Counted from the first letter of the stretch, positions 23,026-34,751 are shown. The stretch is DNA of 64,000 nucleotides from Neoarius graeffei (GCF_027579695.1 NC_083576.1:41775260-41839259), one strand, 5' to 3'. A program made the numbers and translations. Notes: a model not told the origin generated them from the letters alone.

Positions 23026-24909
23026 TATGTCTTCTACAAAAACTGAGTTACTGTATCTATTTTAACAACTCATGGACTTATGGGGAAACAGAGGAACTGG
23101 AAACAGGCTTCAGAACAGATGAGTTCTTTTATTGAGCACACTTTTCAGTGACAGCTCAACACATAAACGTGCACACATGTGGGGTGATGCTGCTCTCTCT
23201 CTCATTCCTGACTGTCTGAAAGACACAGAGACACAGGTTAATAGACAGTCAGTAATTTGACATAGGTGCACCTCATCATGTTACCCGTTGGTACAACCTG
23301 CTTCCTCGCTGTTCACAGCCAAAGCTCGACCACATCCCCGCTGCCACACTATTTATTCTAAAAACTGCATAAGTGCAATAAATTATAACATTAAACTAAC
23401 AGACATAATTCTGGCAGTATCACCACCCCTACTTGTACCTGTTCATCCTTGACTCAATGGTCTCCTTCTCCTCAAACTTTGTGAGGACCATTCCACACAA
23501 GCTTACTGATTGTATAAAAAATTCTTGACTATTCTCTATTCTTGACTAGCATGAAAGAAAAAAGAAAAATCTCCTACACTCATTAAATGCAGTTCATTGT
23601 CACGCTAGCCCTGAGAAGCTGCACCTCGCAAGAGTTCTGGCTTGAAAATTCCAGAGAGCACATCTAGCTACTCGCATCAGACTCCATATTCCAGCAGCCC
23701 TCAGACAGGATCACATGTCTATTACATGCATCTGTTTTTAGTTGGGACTTTGACTTCTTTGTTTATTTAATCCTCTGTTTTTGTTATGATTTTGTCTTGC
23801 ATCAAATGTTACTTTTGGTTTCATGTCCATGCTGGATATTGTTCCTGTGATTGATCCTATTCTTGATCCTCATCTGTTTTGTTTATGTTTTAAGATTTTC
23901 TATTAAAGTTTGATCCACATATGCGTCCTCCTCCTGCTTCTATGCCTCCTTTGAAATACATGCCTCCTTTGAAATGTAAATGTTAAATTCATATTCCATT
24001 AAAACATGAAAAACTTTTAAGTGTGTCATTACCTAATGATGTTAGGAAGGCCAGTCTACTGTATTATTTTATTATACATGCACTATTATACATACAGGAC
24101 ATGCATTGCAAAAAAATGAAATCTTAGCAAGTGAAAATATCTTGAAAATAGTTGAAACGATCTAGCATTTCCTATTAGAAGAATACAAGACACCATGACT
24201 GAGATTATTAAACCTAGTTCTAGATTGCAACCAACTTATTCTAAGATGTTTTATCACGTAAAAATATCTGTCCATGCAGCAAGATAATTTCACTAGTATT
24301 AAGTAATTTTCTCCTCAAATTCAGTTTTCAATTTTTTGCAGCATACAGGACATTTTCAATGGAATAAAAACTTGTTTTCTATTCCCTTCTAGCAGGTTTC
24401 ATTCATTTGGTTTGATACCAAGCAATATTGTTAGCATATCGCTTATCCTACGTGTATTACATTACTCTACCCAGTAGAGAATGACCGTTGAATATGGTTT
24501 ACTACATTGCATGGTTGTCAAGACAACATGACGTCATACGTCGGAGATGTAAAACTTCCACACTAGCAAGCAACTGTGACAATTTATTAACAAACATGGC
24601 TGCCAGGTTTGCTTCATTAAATACGGAAGGTTTTGAGAGAATTTTGAAAGAGAAAGAAGCGTTGAACACCCGAAAGGAATGTGTATAATAATAACAACTC
24701 GTCTTTGACTCATTCAGTATCATACTAGCTGAATAGAATATATCTGATATACCACTCAGCACCAGCCAATATTATTTAGTTATATTATACAATGTTATAT
24801 TATACAATGTATATTATTATATTGTACTATTTTGTATTATTGATATTTTGAGGCAATTAATATCTGTATTATTTTTAGGAAGACCAACTTCTTTTACATT
24901 GATATACAG
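23026..24909. other. non-coding repeat relics
   Basis: 23,285-23,345 (CTGTTCACAGCCAAAGCTCG...CCGCTGCCACA) matches the upstream edge of the Gmr1-like protease segment at about 59,000, so it is a gypsy relic. 23,750-23,990 has the T-rich, AAAGTTTGATCC character of an LTR end. No gene could be supported. Confidence 0.4.
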
Positions 24910-25695
24910 TACACTCACCAACCACTTTATTAGATACACCCATACACCTGCTGTTTTATGCAGTTATCTAATCAGCCAATCCCTTGACAGCAACACAATG
25001 CATAAAGTCATGCAGATACAAATCAAGAGCTTCAGTTAATGTTCACTTCAAACATCAGAATGGGAAAAATTGTGATCTCTGTGACTTTCACTGTGGTATG
25101 AGTGATAGTGCTGGATGGACTGGTTTGAGTATTTCAGAAACTGCTGATCTCTTGGGATTTTCACACACAACAGTCTCTGGAGTTTACACAGAACAGTGAG
25201 GGGGGAAAAACATTGAGTGAGTGACAATTCTGTGCGAGGAAAATGGCTAGGTTGGTTTGAGCTCTTAGGAAGGATGTATAGCAACTCATATAATCACTCT
25301 TTACAACTGTGGTGAGCAGAAAAGCATCTTCTGCAACAGCAGACCACATTAGGTTCCACTCCTGCCAGCCAAAAACAGGAATCTTAGGGTGTATTCAGAC
25401 CAGGATAGTTCGATAGTTCACTTGCTTTGGTCTGAACCAAATGTTTTTTTTATTTTTTCATTTTGGTGCGGTGCGCTTTCACACTGTACATTTTAGTAAG
25501 CGGACCAAAATCTGTCAACAAAGCCACGTGCCCTGAGGTCATTTAGCTATTGGTCAGAGACGGCACGCACACAAAGCGTTAAGTTCAAAAGTAGTCACGG
25601 AGGATAGCGCTGATGAGCGCACATCATGTTGTGACAGTTCTGGCTTTTCACGCAAGTCACTAGTACTGCCACTTTTTGAAAGAATGTCCCTGATT

Positions 25696-25908
25696 TTAAT
25701 GTAGGTCTGACAGAGTTTGTTTCTTCACTTTTAGCCGACATTGTTCTGGGGAGCGCGTGAACCCCTTCTCCTTCATTTTCTCACTGAATACAGCAAACAC
25801 GTCGGCATTTTTGTGTGTTCTCTCCAAAAGCTCAGATATGTGGACATCTGCCCGTATATCCACAAGGGTACGCATTTCTTCCTTGGCCCACGTTTGCCCC
25901 CTACTCAT
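25696..25908 (-). pseudogene. Harbinger Myb/SANT-like protein, N-terminal part
   Basis: A 70-residue frame: WAKEEMRTLVDIRAD, then a helical middle, then FTRSPEQCRLKVKKQ. The spacing of Trp and the final QCRxKxKxL-like motif match Myb/SANT-like (trihelix) domains. Autonomous Harbinger elements carry such a protein next to the transposase to aid DNA binding. The frame stops shortly after the third helix. Confidence 0.65.
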
Positions 25909-25968
25909 TTTTTGTACTCTGTAGTCTAGCCTACCACTGGTCTGAATGACTGAACGACTGTTGTAAGG

Positions 25969-26562
25969 TAGCCTGGCTAACGCGACTTCAAAGCTCTCTG
26001 AGCTATTGGTCTGGCCAAGATATTAAGCCCAACCGTTTCCCAGAGCCCGTGGTTGACCCGCCTCCCTGAAATGCCTCAGTTTGCTACTGGTCGAAGCCAG
26101 AAAAGGCTGTGATGAAGCTTAAACCAATCACATCACTCTTTCCTCTGACATATGCGACGCGACGGGGCTAACTGGTAGATTAAACTCTTACCGAAGCCGG
26201 TCGGGAGCAAGGCGAAAACGTCCTTCCTTTCAATAAATACCTCCAGGGCTGCTCTTTGCTCCGTTTTCAATGAGAACTTCCTGTTGAATGCTTTCAATAC
26301 AGCATCTATGCATAATAGATGCGGAAGCGTGAATGAAGCGCTTCCGGCATAGATTCTGTAAACAATCTATGGCTTCCGGTCGCAGTCCTACTACGTCAGT
26401 GCCTTGAACACGCCTCTACCCAGGGCCGTTGGAGATACTCAAAGTTGATTGGTTCCCGATTTTTCGGGAGCTTGGAAGAGCTGTAGATAGCTTGCCTGGC
26501 CAGACTAAGCTCGCAACAGGCCCTCGTGTTGCGTCACGCTTAGGATGGGCGGGCCCAGGCTA
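25969..26562. mobile_element. unassigned MITE with 9-bp target duplication
   Basis: Starts TAGCCTGGCTAACGCGAC and ends GGGCCCAGGCTA, short imperfect inverted ends. GTTGTAAGG is duplicated at 25,960-25,968 and 26,563-26,571. No ORF. A 9-bp duplication fits MULE-like or Merlin-type elements; the assignment is open. Confidence 0.6.
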
Positions 26563-27129
26563 GTTGTAAGGTTCCCTTGACAACCGAAACAGTGTTTGCA
26601 CTTTGCGGTGGAGTGTCAAGACTCTGTTTCCCATAATGCTCGACAAACGATGGAAGCTCCCGAGGTACAAAAAAGCAAAACTGTTGGATTAGGTCTGGTC
26701 TGCTTTCACACCTCCAAAAGGTCTGCACCAGGGTTCCTTTGGTCCGGACCGAGTCCGACCTTGCAGCTCGGTCTGGGTCCGCTTGTTTGGTCCGGACCAG
26801 AGTTCGGTGGTTTGTATTCAGACCAACCCAAAAGGTCCGGACCAAGGGAAATTTGGTTCGTTTGGTCGTTTGGTCCGGACCAAACAACGTAGGTGTGAAT
26901 ACGCCCTTAGAATCACAAACAAGTTCCTATTAAAGTGGCCAGTGAGTGTAGTTTTATTTTGTGGCATATAGCCTACTGCCAGTTCCACCTTGATTGGCCT
27001 GTTTGAAAGGCATTCCAGTATTATTCAGACATGCAATTGAGCCTTGTTCTTGCATTGACATTTTTCTGTAAAGTGCTCTTTGGGCTGTTTTTCCAAGGCC
27101 TGATGTGTACTCCCTTGGATACTCGCTGG

Positions 27130-27660
27130 TATGCTGTATGTTTGTGCTCAATCAGGGAGGTCTGAGGCACATCAGGGATCTGGATCAGAGTTCAAACCTC
27201 CATGCAGGAAAACTGATACTGGAAATGTCTGGCTTCCCCACAGTGTCAACACACCTGCCCCAGAAGGTATCCCTCGTAGAGAGAGAGAGAGAGAGAGAGC
27301 AAGCATGGGGAGACATTAGAAAGGCAGGGAAAGAAAAGTGATGTGGAAACCTGGTCCAGGGTGTCAGTTTTAGGACCTCAGAACTTTGGTTCTGTGGAAC
27401 TGAAAGTGTGGGATAAAAGGGGAGAGAAGTGAGAGAGCTAAAAACTAAAAACACCAGGCACATGGACTGCTGCCAAGTGATCCCCTGCCAGCTACACAGC
27501 TTAATCTAGGGATGTGGACCAGTGGCAGAAGGTCCCATTCTGCCATTCTTGTTTGGAGGCAAACAACGAATTGCTCCAGTACCACAAGCTCAATGATCTG
27601 TTCTGCATCCTGCTCCTCCACCATCAACCACTAGCAACAGGACTCCTTTAGCTGCTGCAC
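27130..27660 (-). pseudogene. Gmr1-like gag fragment with SCAN-related region
   Basis: On the minus strand the stretch near 27,545-27,610 reads AEQIIELVVLEQFVVCL then TRMAEWD, a motif typical of the capsid C-terminal region of Gmr1-like Gag and related to the SCAN domain. Downstream sequence matches the gag-protease spacer style seen at 46.2-46.6 kb. A (GA)n run is at 27,280-27,299. Confidence 0.6.
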
Positions 27661-27663
27661 ATA

Positions 27664-29268
27664 CAGTGGGGCAAAAAAGTATTTAGTCAGTCACCAATTG
27701 GGCAAGTTCTCCCACTTAAAAAGATGAGAGAGGCCTGTAATTTTCATCATAGGTATACTTCAACTATGAGAGACAAAATGAGAAAAAAAAATCCAAAAAA
27801 TCACATTGTCTGATTTTTAAAGAATTTATTTGCAAATTATGGTGGAAAATAAGTATTTGGTCAATAACAAAAGTTCATCTCAATACTTTGTTATATACCC
27901 TTTGTTGGCAATGACAGAGGTCAAACGTTTTCTGTAAGTCTTCACAAGGTTTTCACACACTGTTGCTGGTATTTTGGCCCATTCCTCCATGCAGATCTCC
28001 TCTAGAGCAGTGATGTTTTGGGGCTGTCACTGGGCAACACGGACTTTCAACTCCCTCCAAAGATTTTCTATGGGGTTGAGATCTGGAGACTGGCTAGGCC
28101 ACTCCAGGACCTTGAAATGCTTCTTACGAAGCCACTCCTTCGTTGCCCGGGTGGTGTGTTTGGGATCATTGTCATGCTGAAAGACCCAGCCACGTTTCAT
28201 CTTCAATGCCCTTGCTGATGGAAGGAGGTTTTCACTCAAAGTCTCACGATACATGGCCCCATTCATTCTTTCCTTTACACGGATCAGTCGTCCTGGTCCC
28301 TTTGCAGAAAAACAGCCCCAAAGCATGATGTTTCCACCCCCATGCTCCACAGTAGGTATGGTGTTCTTTGGATGCAACTCAGCATTCTTTCTCCTCCAAA
28401 CACGACAAGTTGAGTTTTTACCAAAAAGTTCTATTTTGGTTTCATCTGACCATATGACATTCTCCCAACCCTCTTCTGGATCATCCAAATGCGCTCTAGC
28501 AAACTTCAGACGGGCCTGGACATGTACTGGCTTAAGCAGGGGGACACATCTGGCACTGCAGGATTTGAGTCCCTGGCGGCATAGTGTGTTACTGATGGTA
28601 GCCTTTGTTACTTTGGTCCCAGCTCTCTGCAGGTCATTCACTAGGTCCCCCCATGTGGTTCTGGGATTTTTGCTCACTGTTCTTGTGATCATTTTGACCC
28701 CACGGGGTGAGATCTTGCGTGGAGCCCCAGATTGAGGGAGATTATCAGTGGTCTTGTCTGTCTTCCATTTTCTAATAATTGCTCCCACAGTTTATTTCTT
28801 CACACCAAGCTGCTTACCTATTGCAGATTCAGTCTTCCCAGCCTGGTGCAGTTTTACAAGTTTGTTTCTGGTGTCCTTTGACAGCTCTTTGGTCTTGGCC
28901 ATAGTGGAGTTTGGAGTGTGACTGTTTGAGGTTGTGGACAGGTGTCTTTTATACTGATAACGAGTTCAAACAGGTGCCATTAATACAGGTAACGAGTGGA
29001 GGACAGAGGAGCCTCTTAAAGAAGTTGTTACAGGTCTGTGAGAGCCAGAAATCTTGGTTGTTTGTAGGTGACCAAATACTTATTTTACCAAGGAATTTAC
29101 CAATTAATTCATTAAAAATCCTACAATGTGATTTCCTGGATTCTTTCCCCCCATTCTGTCTCTCATAGTTGAAGTGTACCTATGATGAAAATTACAGGCC
29201 TCTCTCATCTTTTTAAGTGGGTGAACTTGCACAATTGGTGGCTGACTAAATACTTTTTTGCCCCACTG
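27664..29268 (-). mobile_element. Tc1-like transposon, family 2, copy F
   Basis: Complete, with TA at 27,662-27,663 and 29,269-29,270 and the same ends as copy E. Confidence 0.95.
27880..28902 (-). pseudogene. Tc1 transposase, family 2, two stops
   Basis: A 341-codon frame from ATG 28,902 to TGA 27,880-27,882. Catalytic motifs are all present: [19 protein letters not shown] and [11 protein letters not shown] (DD34E). Stops are TAA at 28,792-28,794 (codon 37) and TGA at 28,027-28,029, just after the catalytic core. Copies E and F have different stops, so they decayed independently. Confidence 0.9.
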
Positions 29269-29269
29269 T

Positions 29270-29680
29270 AGGTGAAGGCATGGATGAAATGGTTACCAGT
29301 TTCATGATGGTAAACTGTGATAAAATTCCCAATGATTTGTATTATCATTTCAAATTTTAATTATCATTAAAACCACAGTTGATTACCACAGTTTGAAAAG
29401 CTCTCATTAATGTCTGTGTAAAGCAAATTCATAGAAAATAGATGTGGGAAAATAATCACTGAAAAACACATGAAAAGACTATGAACTATGTTGTAGTGAA
29501 TTGTGGAGTTAGTCTGTTTGCATCGGTTTGCGTTTATTTTTTGGTCGGATCAGAAATCATGGCTTGATGACCAACTTGAGCCAAACTTAACCCATATTTT
29601 AATTTGGGGCATAACCCCTTTTAATGGTTAATTTGATTGTATTTTCAAGTTCACACCCACCCACCATTAGGAATCACTGT
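29270..29680. other. unassigned AT-rich sequence
   Basis: Nothing recognisable between Tc1 copy F and the LINE fragment. Confidence 0.4.
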
Positions 29681-29684
29681 TTTC

Positions 29685-30510
29685 TTTCAAAATGCCAAGT
29701 TATCAACTTAATGCTAGCAAAACAGAGGTTCTATTAGTAGGTACCAAAAGGCAGGTTCTGAACTTCTCCAATTTCACGATTGATGTTGATGGTGTGTCTA
29801 TTAGTCCTTCCCAAGTTATAAAAAACCTTGGAGTTTTCTTTGACTCCACCCTTACGTTTGAACCCCATTTTAAACTCATTACTAAGAATGCTTTCTTTCA
29901 CCTCTGCAATATTGCACTTCTCCGCCCTCTTCTCTTGAAAACTGATGCCAAAATGTTGGTCAATGCATTTATCTTTTCTCATCTTGACTATTGCAGTTCT
30001 CTCTTTTATGGTCTCCCTGCCACATTGCTCAATCGCCTGCAGTACATCCAAAACTCAGCAGCTAGAGTCCTCACACTCACCAAGCGCACTGCTCACATTA
30101 CTCCTATTTTACAGCAACTGCATTGGTTGACAGTTATTTCTCGGATCAAATACAAAATCTTGCTTTTAACCTATAAAGCTCTTCATGGTTTCGCCCCTTC
30201 CTATCTCTGTGAGCTAATTCATTTGTACCGTCCCTCCCGCTCCCTCAGATCTTCTGTCTATGGACTTCTGACTGTTCCACGTTTTAAACTGGCATCTATG
30301 GGTGGCAGATCATTCAGTGTTGCTGCTCCTAAACTTTGGAACTCATTACCACAATCACTTCATGATGGTTCCACTCTCTCTTCCTTCAAAGCTAACTTGA
30401 AAACTTTCCTCTTTACCTCACACTACTCTTCCTAGTGTGGCCTTCTTTTTTTTGTAACTCCTGTGTAAAGCGTCCTTGGGTTTGTGAAAGGCACTGTATA
30501 AATTGAAATT
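29685..30510 (+). mobile_element. 5'-truncated L2/CR1-type LINE
   Basis: Contains only the last part of ORF2 plus a short 3' UTR ending GGCACTGTATAAATTGAAATT and an (ATT)n tail that resumes at 30,900-30,918 beyond a SINE insertion. Confidence 0.85.
29692..30435 (+). pseudogene. LINE reverse transcriptase C-terminal domain
   Basis: An open 247-codon frame with no stops: NASKTEVLLVG, IKNLGVFFDSTL, HLDYCSSLF, IQNSAARVLT, LHWLTVISRIKYKI, LWNSLPQSL and FKANLKTFLF. These are the usual thumb and C-terminal motifs after the YADD box in L2/CR1 elements. The catalytic centre is absent, so it is non-functional although the frame is intact, suggesting a fairly recent insertion. Confidence 0.85.
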
Positions 30511-30888
30511 CATCTCATCTCATTATCTGTAGACGCTTTATCCTGTTCTACAGGGTCGCAGGCAAGCTGGAGCCTATCCCAGGTGACTACGGGCGAAAGG
30601 CGGGGTACACCCTGGACAAGTCGCCAGGTCATCACAGGGCTGACACATAGACACAGACAACCATTCACACTCACATTCACACCTACGGTCAATTTAGAGT
30701 CGCCAGTTAACCTAACCTGCATGTCTTTGGACTGTGGGGGAAACCGGAGCACCCGGAGGAAACCCACGCAGACACAGGGATAACATGCAAACTCTGCACA
30801 GAAAGGCCCTTGCCGGCCACGGGGCTCAAACCCGGACCTTCTTGCTGTGAGGCGACAGCGCTAACCACTACACCACCGTGCCGCCCCT
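30511..30888 (-). mobile_element. DANA-type SINE
   Basis: Inserted into the 3' tail of the preceding LINE. The target duplication AAATTGAAATT is at 30,500-30,510 and 30,889-30,899. Complete and little diverged. Confidence 0.93.
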
Positions 30889-31419
30889 AAATTGAAATTA
30901 TTATTATTATTATTATTACCACCACTCTTATTTCCATGGAACTACCAAAATATGTGTTGTTTTTTTATTTTTACCCAGTTTTCTTCCTAAGTTAGATGTG
31001 GCTAATTCCCACCCATCAGATAGGTCTCCCCTATCACACAACAGCTACCAACCAGGGAGGGTGAAGGTCATCACATGCTTCCTCCAAGACACATGACACC
31101 AGCCAACTGCGTTTTTTCATACTGCTGCTCATAATAAGAATGATACATATATACATATACTGTATACTAATCCAAAAAAAGAGAAATCAAATTAAAAAAC
31201 AAAACAACATGCAGCAACGAAAAATCTGATGATAATTATAATAACAGCATGTAATGCAGCACAGAACTATAAGCATCTGTTGTGTGCTAGAGAAAATTTT
31301 TTTTTTACCAAGATTACATTGTTCATTTAGACTGGTACAGTTTCTAACATCTTTGGGAAGGGAATTAAATATCTTAGATGCACTATCTTGAAAAGTACCT
31401 GATATTAAAAGTACCTTAA

Positions 31420-32170
31420 AGGGCACATCTTGGGTAAATTCAGGAGCAGGATCAATGTAATTCTCCTATTTTATATTAAACTTTGGTCAAATATCTGTCA
31501 CATTTTGCATTTTGTGCAATTTTTTTACCTTGCGCAATACCAGAAAAATTCAGTTGAAATCAAGCCATTTGAGGCGAATTGGTCCGCCTCTGGAAAAAAC
31601 TTATTTGAATTTCCCGGCAAACATTGATTTTCATGACGTCACGTGCGGGACGCCTCCCTCTGAATCCTACGTCAGCGCTGGTTTGTGAAATGAGAAAACG
31701 ACCTGGTGGTTTTCTGCAAATTTCTTCAACGTTATCACGTAATTATTTAAATGGTTAAGAGACGTATCATAGGAGGGTGTAGCAACACCAATCATGATGG
31801 GATTAGTACTCAGCGCTTTCCAAAAGACCGGACAATGAGAGAGAAATGGGAGCGCTTCCTCTACACAGGCTGTGCACTGAGACTGCGCAAAGCTCGCGCA
31901 GGCTGCTCGCACTTCCTCTACACAGGCTGTGCAATGAGACTGTGCAAAGCTTGCACAGCCTGCGCCTGCTCTCTCAGCCTGCTGGTGGTTCCGCAGGTAA
32001 CGTCACGAATCTGGCTCCAGACTCCCTTGGGATTTTTCCAGACGCGCTTTGTTATTTTATTTTTTTCTGCTGTAGACAGATGACCTTGTGCAAAATTACC
32101 CTTCTGGATGAGTGTGTAAAGGGACATACTTTCATATAAAAAAAAACGAAATTGGTCCAGGATATGCACT
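31420..32170 (+). mobile_element. Kolobok-like element 1 with THAP exon
   Basis: Flanked by TTAA (31,416-31,419; 32,171-32,174) with ends AGGGCACATCTTGGG and, inward from the right, AGTGCATATCCTGG. TTAA duplication plus a THAP-type zinc finger points to Kolobok (P elements have 8-bp duplications). The first exon starts at ATG 31,751; the first zinc-binding Cys is changed (VKRRIIGGC). A GT donor lies at 31,997. A 57-bp tandem duplication occurs at 31,853-31,966. The transposase core is deleted. Confidence 0.7.
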
Positions 32171-32313
32171 TTAAGCATAAGCTTACTAGATGAGTGGAGA
32201 GACCGAGCTGATACATGTTGTTCTAACTTAATGACTAGAATGCAATGCCTTAAATACTAACTTCCACAAATGAAATTCTCTATGCTCCACAATAGAGAGT
32301 CAGCCTAGTTTAA

Positions 32314-32992
32314 AGTGCATATTCTGGACCAATTTCGGGGTTTTTTTTTATATGAAACTATCTCCCTTTACACACTCATCCAGAAGGGTAATTTTGCACA
32401 AGGCCATCTGTCTACAGCAGAAAAAAATAAAATAACAAAATGCATCTGGAAAAATTCCAAGGGAGTCTGAAGCCAGATTTGTGACGTTACCTGCGGAAGC
32501 ACCAGCAGGCTGCGCGAGCTTGCCCAGTTTCAGTACACAGCCTATGTAGACCAAGCGCTCCCATTTCTCTCTCATTGTCCAGTCTTTTGAAAAACAATGA
32601 GTACTAATCCCATCAAGATTGGTGTTGCTACACCCTCCTACGATACATCTGTTAACCATTTTAATAATTACGCGATAACGTTGAAGAAATTTGCAAAAAA
32701 CCACCAGGTCGTTTTCTCATAAACAAACCAGCGCTGACATAGGATTCAGAAGGAGGTGTCCCGCATGTGACATCACAAAAGTCAATGTTTGCCAGGAAAT
32801 CCAAATGTCAAATTTTTTCAGAGGCGGACCAATTCGCCTCAAATGGCTTGATTTCAACTGAATTTTTCTGGTATTGCACAAGGTAAAAAAATTGCACAAA
32901 ATGCAAAATGTGACAGATATTTGACCAAAGTTTAATATAAAATAGGAGAATTACATTGATCTTGCTCCTGAATTTTACCAGTGATATGCACT
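32314..32992 (-). mobile_element. Kolobok-like element 2 with THAP exon
   Basis: Inverted relative to element 1. TTAA at 32,310-32,313 and 32,993-32,996. First exon from ATG 32,659 on the minus strand: VNRCIVGGCSNTN with both early Cys of the THAP C2CH motif, then TMREKWERLV. A splice donor (CAG/GTAACGTCAC) falls at about 32,490. No catalytic domain follows. Confidence 0.7.
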
Positions 32993-33153
32993 TTAAGGAT
33001 ATCAGATGTTTGTGAAATATAATGCCTAGTTACAAAACTTGCAGCAGCCAGCTGCAGGTGCAAGGAAAGTCATGGCCTAAAGGTTAGAGAAGCAGCTTTG
33101 GGACCAAAAGGTCACTAGTTTGATTCCCTGGACCAGCAGGAATGGCTGAAGTA

Positions 33154-34751
33154 CAACCCTGATTCCAAAAAAGTTGGGACAAATTGTAAATAAAAATGGA
33201 ATGCAATGATGTGGAAGTTTCAAAATGCCATATTTTATTCAGAATAGGACATAGATGACATATCAAATGTTTAAACTGAGAAAATGTATCATTTAAAGAG
33301 AAAAATTAGGTGATTTTAAATTTCATGACAACAACACATCTCAAAAAAGTTGGGACAAGGCCATGTTTACCACTGTGAGACATCCCCTTTTCTCTTTACA
33401 ACAGTCTGTAAACGTCTGGGGACTGAGGAGACAAGTTGCTCAAGTTTAGGGATAGGAATGTTAACCCATTCTTGTCTAATGTAGGATTCTAGTTGCTCAA
33501 CTGTCTTAGGTCTTTTTTGTCGTATCTTCCATTTTATGATGCGCCAAATGTTTTCTATGGGTGAAAGATCTGGACTGCAGGCTGGCCAGTTCAGTACCCG
33601 GACCCTTCTTCTACGCAGCCATGATGCTGTAATTGATGCAGTATGTGGTTTGGCATTGTCATGTTGGAAAATGCAAGGTCTTCCCTGAAAGAGACGTCGT
33701 CTGGATGGGAGCATATGTTGCTCTAGAACCTGGATATACCTTTCAGCATTGATGGTGTCTTTCCAGATGTGCAAGCTGCCCATGCCACACGCACTAATGC
33801 AACTCCATACCATCAGAGATGCAGGCTTCTGAACTGAGCGCTGATAACAACTTGGTTCATCCTTCTCCTCTTTAGTCTGAATGACACGGCGTCCCTGATT
33901 TCCATAAAGAACTTCAAATTTTGATTCGTCTGACCACAGAACAGTTTTCCACTTTGCCACAGTCCATTTTAAATGAGCCTTGGCCCAGAGAAGACGTCTG
34001 CGCTTCTGGATCATGTTTAGATATGGCTTCTTCTTTGAACTATAGAGTTTTAGCTGGCAACGGCGGATGGCACGGTGAATTGTGTTCACAGATAATGTTC
34101 TCTGGAAATATTCCTGAGCCCATTTTGTGATTTCCAATACAGAAGCATGCCTGTATGTGATGCAGTGCCGTCTAAGGGCCCGAAGATCATGGGCACCCAG
34201 TATGGTTTTCCGGCCTTGACCCTTACGCACAGAGATTCTTCAAGATTCTCTGAATCTTTTGATGATATTATGCACTGTAGATGATGATATGTTCAAACTC
34301 TTTGCAATTTTACACTGTCAAACTCCTTTCTGATATTGCTCCACTATTTGTCGGCACAGAATTAGGGGGATTGGTGATCCTCTTCCCATCTTTACTTCTG
34401 AGAGCCGCTGCCACTCCAAGATGATCTTTTTATACCCAGTCATGTTAATGACCTATTGCCAATTGACCTAATGAGTTGCAATTTGGTCCTCCAGCTGTTC
34501 CTTTTTTGTACCTTTAACTTTTTCAGCCTCTTATTGCCCCTGTCCCAACTTTTTTGAGATGTGTTGCTGTCATGAAATTTCAAATGAGCCAATATTTGGC
34601 ATGAAATTTCAAAATGTCTCACTTTCGACATTTGATATGTTGTTTATGTTCTATTGTGAATACAATATCAGTTTTTGAGATTTGTAAATTATTGCATTCC
34701 ATTTTTATTTACAATTTGTACTTTGTCCCAACTTTTTTGGAATCGGGGTTG
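33154..34751 (-). mobile_element. Tc1-like transposon, family 1, copy C
   Basis: Ends CAACCCTGATTCC...GGAATCGGGGTTG, TA at 33,152-33,153 and 34,752-34,753. Inserted in the SINE that itself lies in the LINE. Confidence 0.95.
33367..34443 (-). pseudogene. Tc1 transposase, family 1, two stops
   Basis: Same 359-codon length as copy A, no frameshift. Stops: TGA at 34,318-34,320 (codon 42, from CGA) and TGA at 34,240-34,242 (codon 68, from GGA). The codon-68 stop is shared with copy D. Catalytic motifs [17 protein letters not shown] and [11 protein letters not shown] are intact. Confidence 0.9.

Larger units (their letters stand above)
25387..26906 (-). mobile_element. Harbinger-type element inside the deleted Tc1
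   Basis: Ends GGGTGTATTCAGACC and, from the right, GGGCGTATTCACACC. TTA is duplicated at 25,384-25,386 and 26,907-26,909. Subterminal GGTCCGGACCAA palindromic motifs are clustered at 26,735-26,885. It contains a Myb-like ORF (25,696-25,908) and a further insertion (25,969-26,562). Confidence 0.8.
24912..26948 (+). mobile_element. internally deleted Tc1-like element (third host layer)
   Basis: Ends CACTCACCAACCACTTTATT and the inverse AATAAAGTGGCC-like end AAAGTGGCCAGTGAGTG. TA flanks at 24,910-24,911 and 26,949-26,950. A transposase N-terminal remnant is readable at about 25,060-25,195 (GLSISETADLLGFSHTTVS), a helix-turn-helix motif usual in one fish Tc1 group. The catalytic part is missing. 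A Harbinger element sits inside. Confidence 0.8.

Noticed and set aside
31420..32170. P-element assignment for the THAP-bearing elements
   Set aside because: P elements make 8-bp duplications; TTAA on both sides of both copies fits Kolobok better.
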